Below are positions 6,093 through 7,528 of a stretch of 7,528 nt of DNA, in pieces. The stretch comes from CAYZZA01 sp964482685 (GTDB lineage: Bacteria; Bacillota; Bacilli; Lactobacillales; Carnobacteriaceae_A). The translations under genes and the position numbers were made by a program. Below the pieces are notes generated by a model that made no database searches, was not told where the DNA came from, and saw nothing but the letters and a program-made list of their open reading frames with translations. The number at the start of each line of letters is the position of its first letter. Positions within the stretch are counted from its first letter, which is position 1. The DNA is taken from positions 1 to 7,528 of the forward strand of contig CAYZZA010000057.1 of the NCBI GenBank assembly GCA_964482685.1, written 5' to 3'.

Positions 6093-7059
6093 GTGCATGT
6101 GCTCCTTTCGATTCTGCTTCTAGTGTTTCACACGTATCAAACACAAGTTGTAAGAATTTTTTTCTGTTTGCTTCGTGGTACACAACCGCATTTGTTGCTT
6201 CCAGTCTTCTTTCGGGTGCGCGTAGATCGACAATGCACGCACCTCTTGTTAACGCACCTTCTAATTCAACATCTAAGTAGCATTCGGTCCCTTCGTACAT
6301 GTCTTCATCAATGATTGTAGCAATAGCACAGGCATCGTGAATTGGACATCCAGGGTATTTTCTTTCGCCTATATAAGCCTTTGCAAAGAATTCGAGTAGC
6401 TCTCCAATAAATTGGTGGGCTTTTCCAGGTTTTTCTGTAAATAGTTTGATTTCTTCTTTCATAATCATGTTTTTATGGGTAACGTCTAGCCCAAACAAAC
6501 GAATCGGAACACCGGATTTAAAAATAATTCTCGCTGCTTCTGGATCTTGCCAAATGTTAAATTCGGCAACTGGGGTACTGTTTCCTTCCCAAATGCCTCC
6601 CCCCATAATGCTGAAGTATTTAATTTTAGGCAATAAATCTGGGTAAGAAAGGATAAAGGTCGCGATGTTTGTGCAAGGGCCTGTTACCGCAACAACTACT
6701 TGTTCAGTTGATTCTCTTAGAATGTCCGCGATAAAATCAATGGCATTTTGATCAACTGCTTTTGTCACTGGCTCAGGCAATACAGGACCATCCATACCAG
6801 AGTCTCCATGTATGCCATCTGCGACTTCTACTTCTTTAAACAAAGTACGTGATTTTCCCATTGCAACTGGGACATCTGTTCGATTGAATAACTCAAGTAT
6901 TTTTAGCGCGTTGTTGGTGGTTTTTTCAACAGTTTGATTTCCTCCGACTGTTGTAATCCCCTTTAATTCAATTTTTTCACTTGCAAGTGCAATCATAATC
7001 GCAATGGCATCATCATGACCTGGATCGCAGTCAATTAAAAGCGGTGTTTTTTTATTCAT
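6079..7059 (-). CDS. Nucleoside hydrolase, Rih-like (IU-nucleoside hydrolase family)
   Basis: The 326-residue protein has the canonical family features. These are DCDPGHDDAIAI (10-21) for Ca2+ and ribose binding, DGIHGDSG (81-88), VTGPCTNIA (125-133), WEGNSTPVAEFNIWQDPEAA (157-176) and the catalytic PIHDACA with H241 and D242. DPGHDD and AEFNI are shared with the E. coli RihA, RihB and RihC enzymes, so it should hydrolyse ribonucleosides for base salvage. Pyrimidine versus purine preference is not decidable here. I took the ATG at 7059 because GGGGAGG lies 5 nt before it. An in-frame upstream ATG at 7116 lacks this and would overlap nth. It begins 28 nt after the nth stop and overlaps the next hydrolase, so the three genes look co-transcribed. 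The two hydrolases differ clearly outside their motifs and are not recent duplicates. Confidence 0.92.
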   Translation of the reverse strand: MNKKTPLLIDCDPGHDDAIAIMIALASEKIELKGITTVGGNQTVEKTTNNALKILELFNRTDVPVAMGKSRTLFKEVEVADGIHGDSGMDGPVLPEPVTKAVDQNAIDFIADILRESTEQVVVAVTGPCTNIATFILSYPDLLPKIKYFSIMGGGIWEGNSTPVAEFNIWQDPEAARIIFKSGVPIRLFGLDVTHKNMIMKEEIKLFTEKPGKAHQFIGELLEFFAKAYIGERKYPGCPIHDACAIATIIDEDMYEGTECYLDVELEGALTRGACIVDLRAPERRLEATNAVVYHEANRKKFLQLVFDTCETLEAESKGAHAHVEG

Positions 7060-7087
7060 GTTGCCTCCCCTTTCGCTGGTTTCTATT

Positions 7088-7528
7088 TTATAAGACGGTT
7101 TTTTCCATATGGGCATTTAATTTCATCACACAGTCTGCATGATCATGTTTGCGTGCTGGGCATTGGTAGCGACCAAAAAAAATAAGTTGGTGATGCGCCT
7201 GCCCCCACATTTCTCTAGGCAATTTTGTTTGTAAGGCTTCTTCTACTTGCCGAACGGACGCCTCTTTTGGGACAATTCTCAATCGTTTGCTAATACGTTC
7301 AACATGCGTATCAACCGCAATCGCAGGCTCATTGAATGCCACACTCAAAACCACATTCGCTGTTTTTCTTCCTACACCTGGCAAACGTTCGAGCTCTTTG
7401 CGGGTATTTGGAACCTCGCCATCAAACTCTTCCACGAGCATTCGGGCACATCCTTGAATGAATTTTGCTTTATTCCGAAATAACCCAATCGTTTTGATCT
7501 TTGACTCAAGATCGCTTAGTCCCGCATG
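7088..7528 (-). CDS. nth: Endonuclease III, DNA glycosylase/AP lyase, C-terminal part (runs off the window)
   Basis: Nth removes oxidised pyrimidines from DNA and nicks the abasic site in base excision repair. The visible 146 residues (frame open at the window edge) contain GLFRNKAKFI (15-24), the helix-hairpin-helix LPGVGRKTANVV with catalytic K55 (E. coli K120), and VDTHVERISKR with D73 (E. coli D138, same 18-residue spacing). They end with FFGRYQC. The usual C-x6-C-x2-C-x5-C iron-sulfur ligands read C123, H130, C133, A139, so two of the four cysteines are missing and the protein stops 7 residues later. Neither other reading frame restores them, so this is not a simple frameshift. I recall similar cysteine loss in streptococcal Nth. 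The N-terminal part, start codon and promoter lie outside. The two nucleoside hydrolases follow in the same direction. Confidence 0.95.
   Translation of the reverse strand, partial: HAGLSDLESKIKTIGLFRNKAKFIQGCARMLVEEFDGEVPNTRKELERLPGVGRKTANVVLSVAFNEPAIAVDTHVERISKRLRIVPKEASVRQVEEALQTKLPREMWGQAHHQLIFFGRYQCPARKHDHADCVMKLNAHMEKTVL

Noticed and set aside
7060..7116. Upstream ATG extending the first hydrolase by 19 residues
   Set aside because: The extension would overlap the end of nth and lacks a ribosome site, whereas the ATG at 7059 has GGGGAGG 5 nt away and places the DxDPGxDD motif at the usual distance from the N-terminus.
1..7528. CRISPR array, insertion sequence, prophage, attachment site or toxin-antitoxin module
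   Set aside because: No spaced direct repeats, transposase or phage-like proteins, or paired small genes were visible. Gene order and codon style are those of a chromosomal housekeeping region.

Overview
The window is an ordinary-looking chromosomal housekeeping segment from a low-GC Gram-positive bacterium of the class Bacilli. The evidence is the order rlmL, rnpB (Bacillus-type RNase P RNA), gpsB, ypsA, then divergently recU and ponA (PBP1A), with nth beyond. From memory this matches the recU-ponA neighbourhood of Bacillus and its relatives. A lactic acid bacterium (order Lactobacillales, perhaps Carnobacteriaceae or a neighbour) is my best guess. It rests on protein flavour and on an endonuclease III that has lost part of its iron-sulfur ligand set. 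The family-level placement is low confidence.

Layout. On the minus strand, positions 1-126 hold the first 42 codons of rlmL. About 188-600 is rnpB, with its own promoter and a strong terminator at 153-183. 656-976 is gpsB, with an extended -10 promoter upstream, and 1097-1657 is ypsA. A 64-bp divergent spacer separates ypsA from the plus-strand pair recU (1722-2354) and ponA (2376-4913), which ends at a strong terminator (4926-4962). A convergent intergenic region follows, with a long inverted repeat (4964-5003) and a second large hairpin terminator (5059-5106). On the minus strand come two different nucleoside hydrolases with a 14-nt overlap (5157-6092 and 6079-7059), then the 3' part of nth (7088-7528), which runs off the window and is transcribed first.

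How the genes fit together. GpsB is a cytosolic adaptor that in other Firmicutes binds the N-terminal tail of PBP1, and the PBP1A encoded here carries a plausible GpsB-binding tail. RecU (Holliday junction resolution) sits with PBP1A in an operon, and YpsA is a division-linked SLOG protein. This block therefore joins cell division, wall synthesis and chromosome segregation. The nth-hydrolase block joins base excision repair with nucleoside salvage.

I looked for a novel system, phage or plasmid genes, insertion sequences, CRISPR arrays and toxin-antitoxin pairs, and saw none. The points most worth a second look are the degenerate iron-sulfur motif in Nth, the tandem divergent nucleoside hydrolases in the nth-ponA interval, the GpsB-binding-like tail of PBP1A, and the inverted repeat trapped between two terminators.
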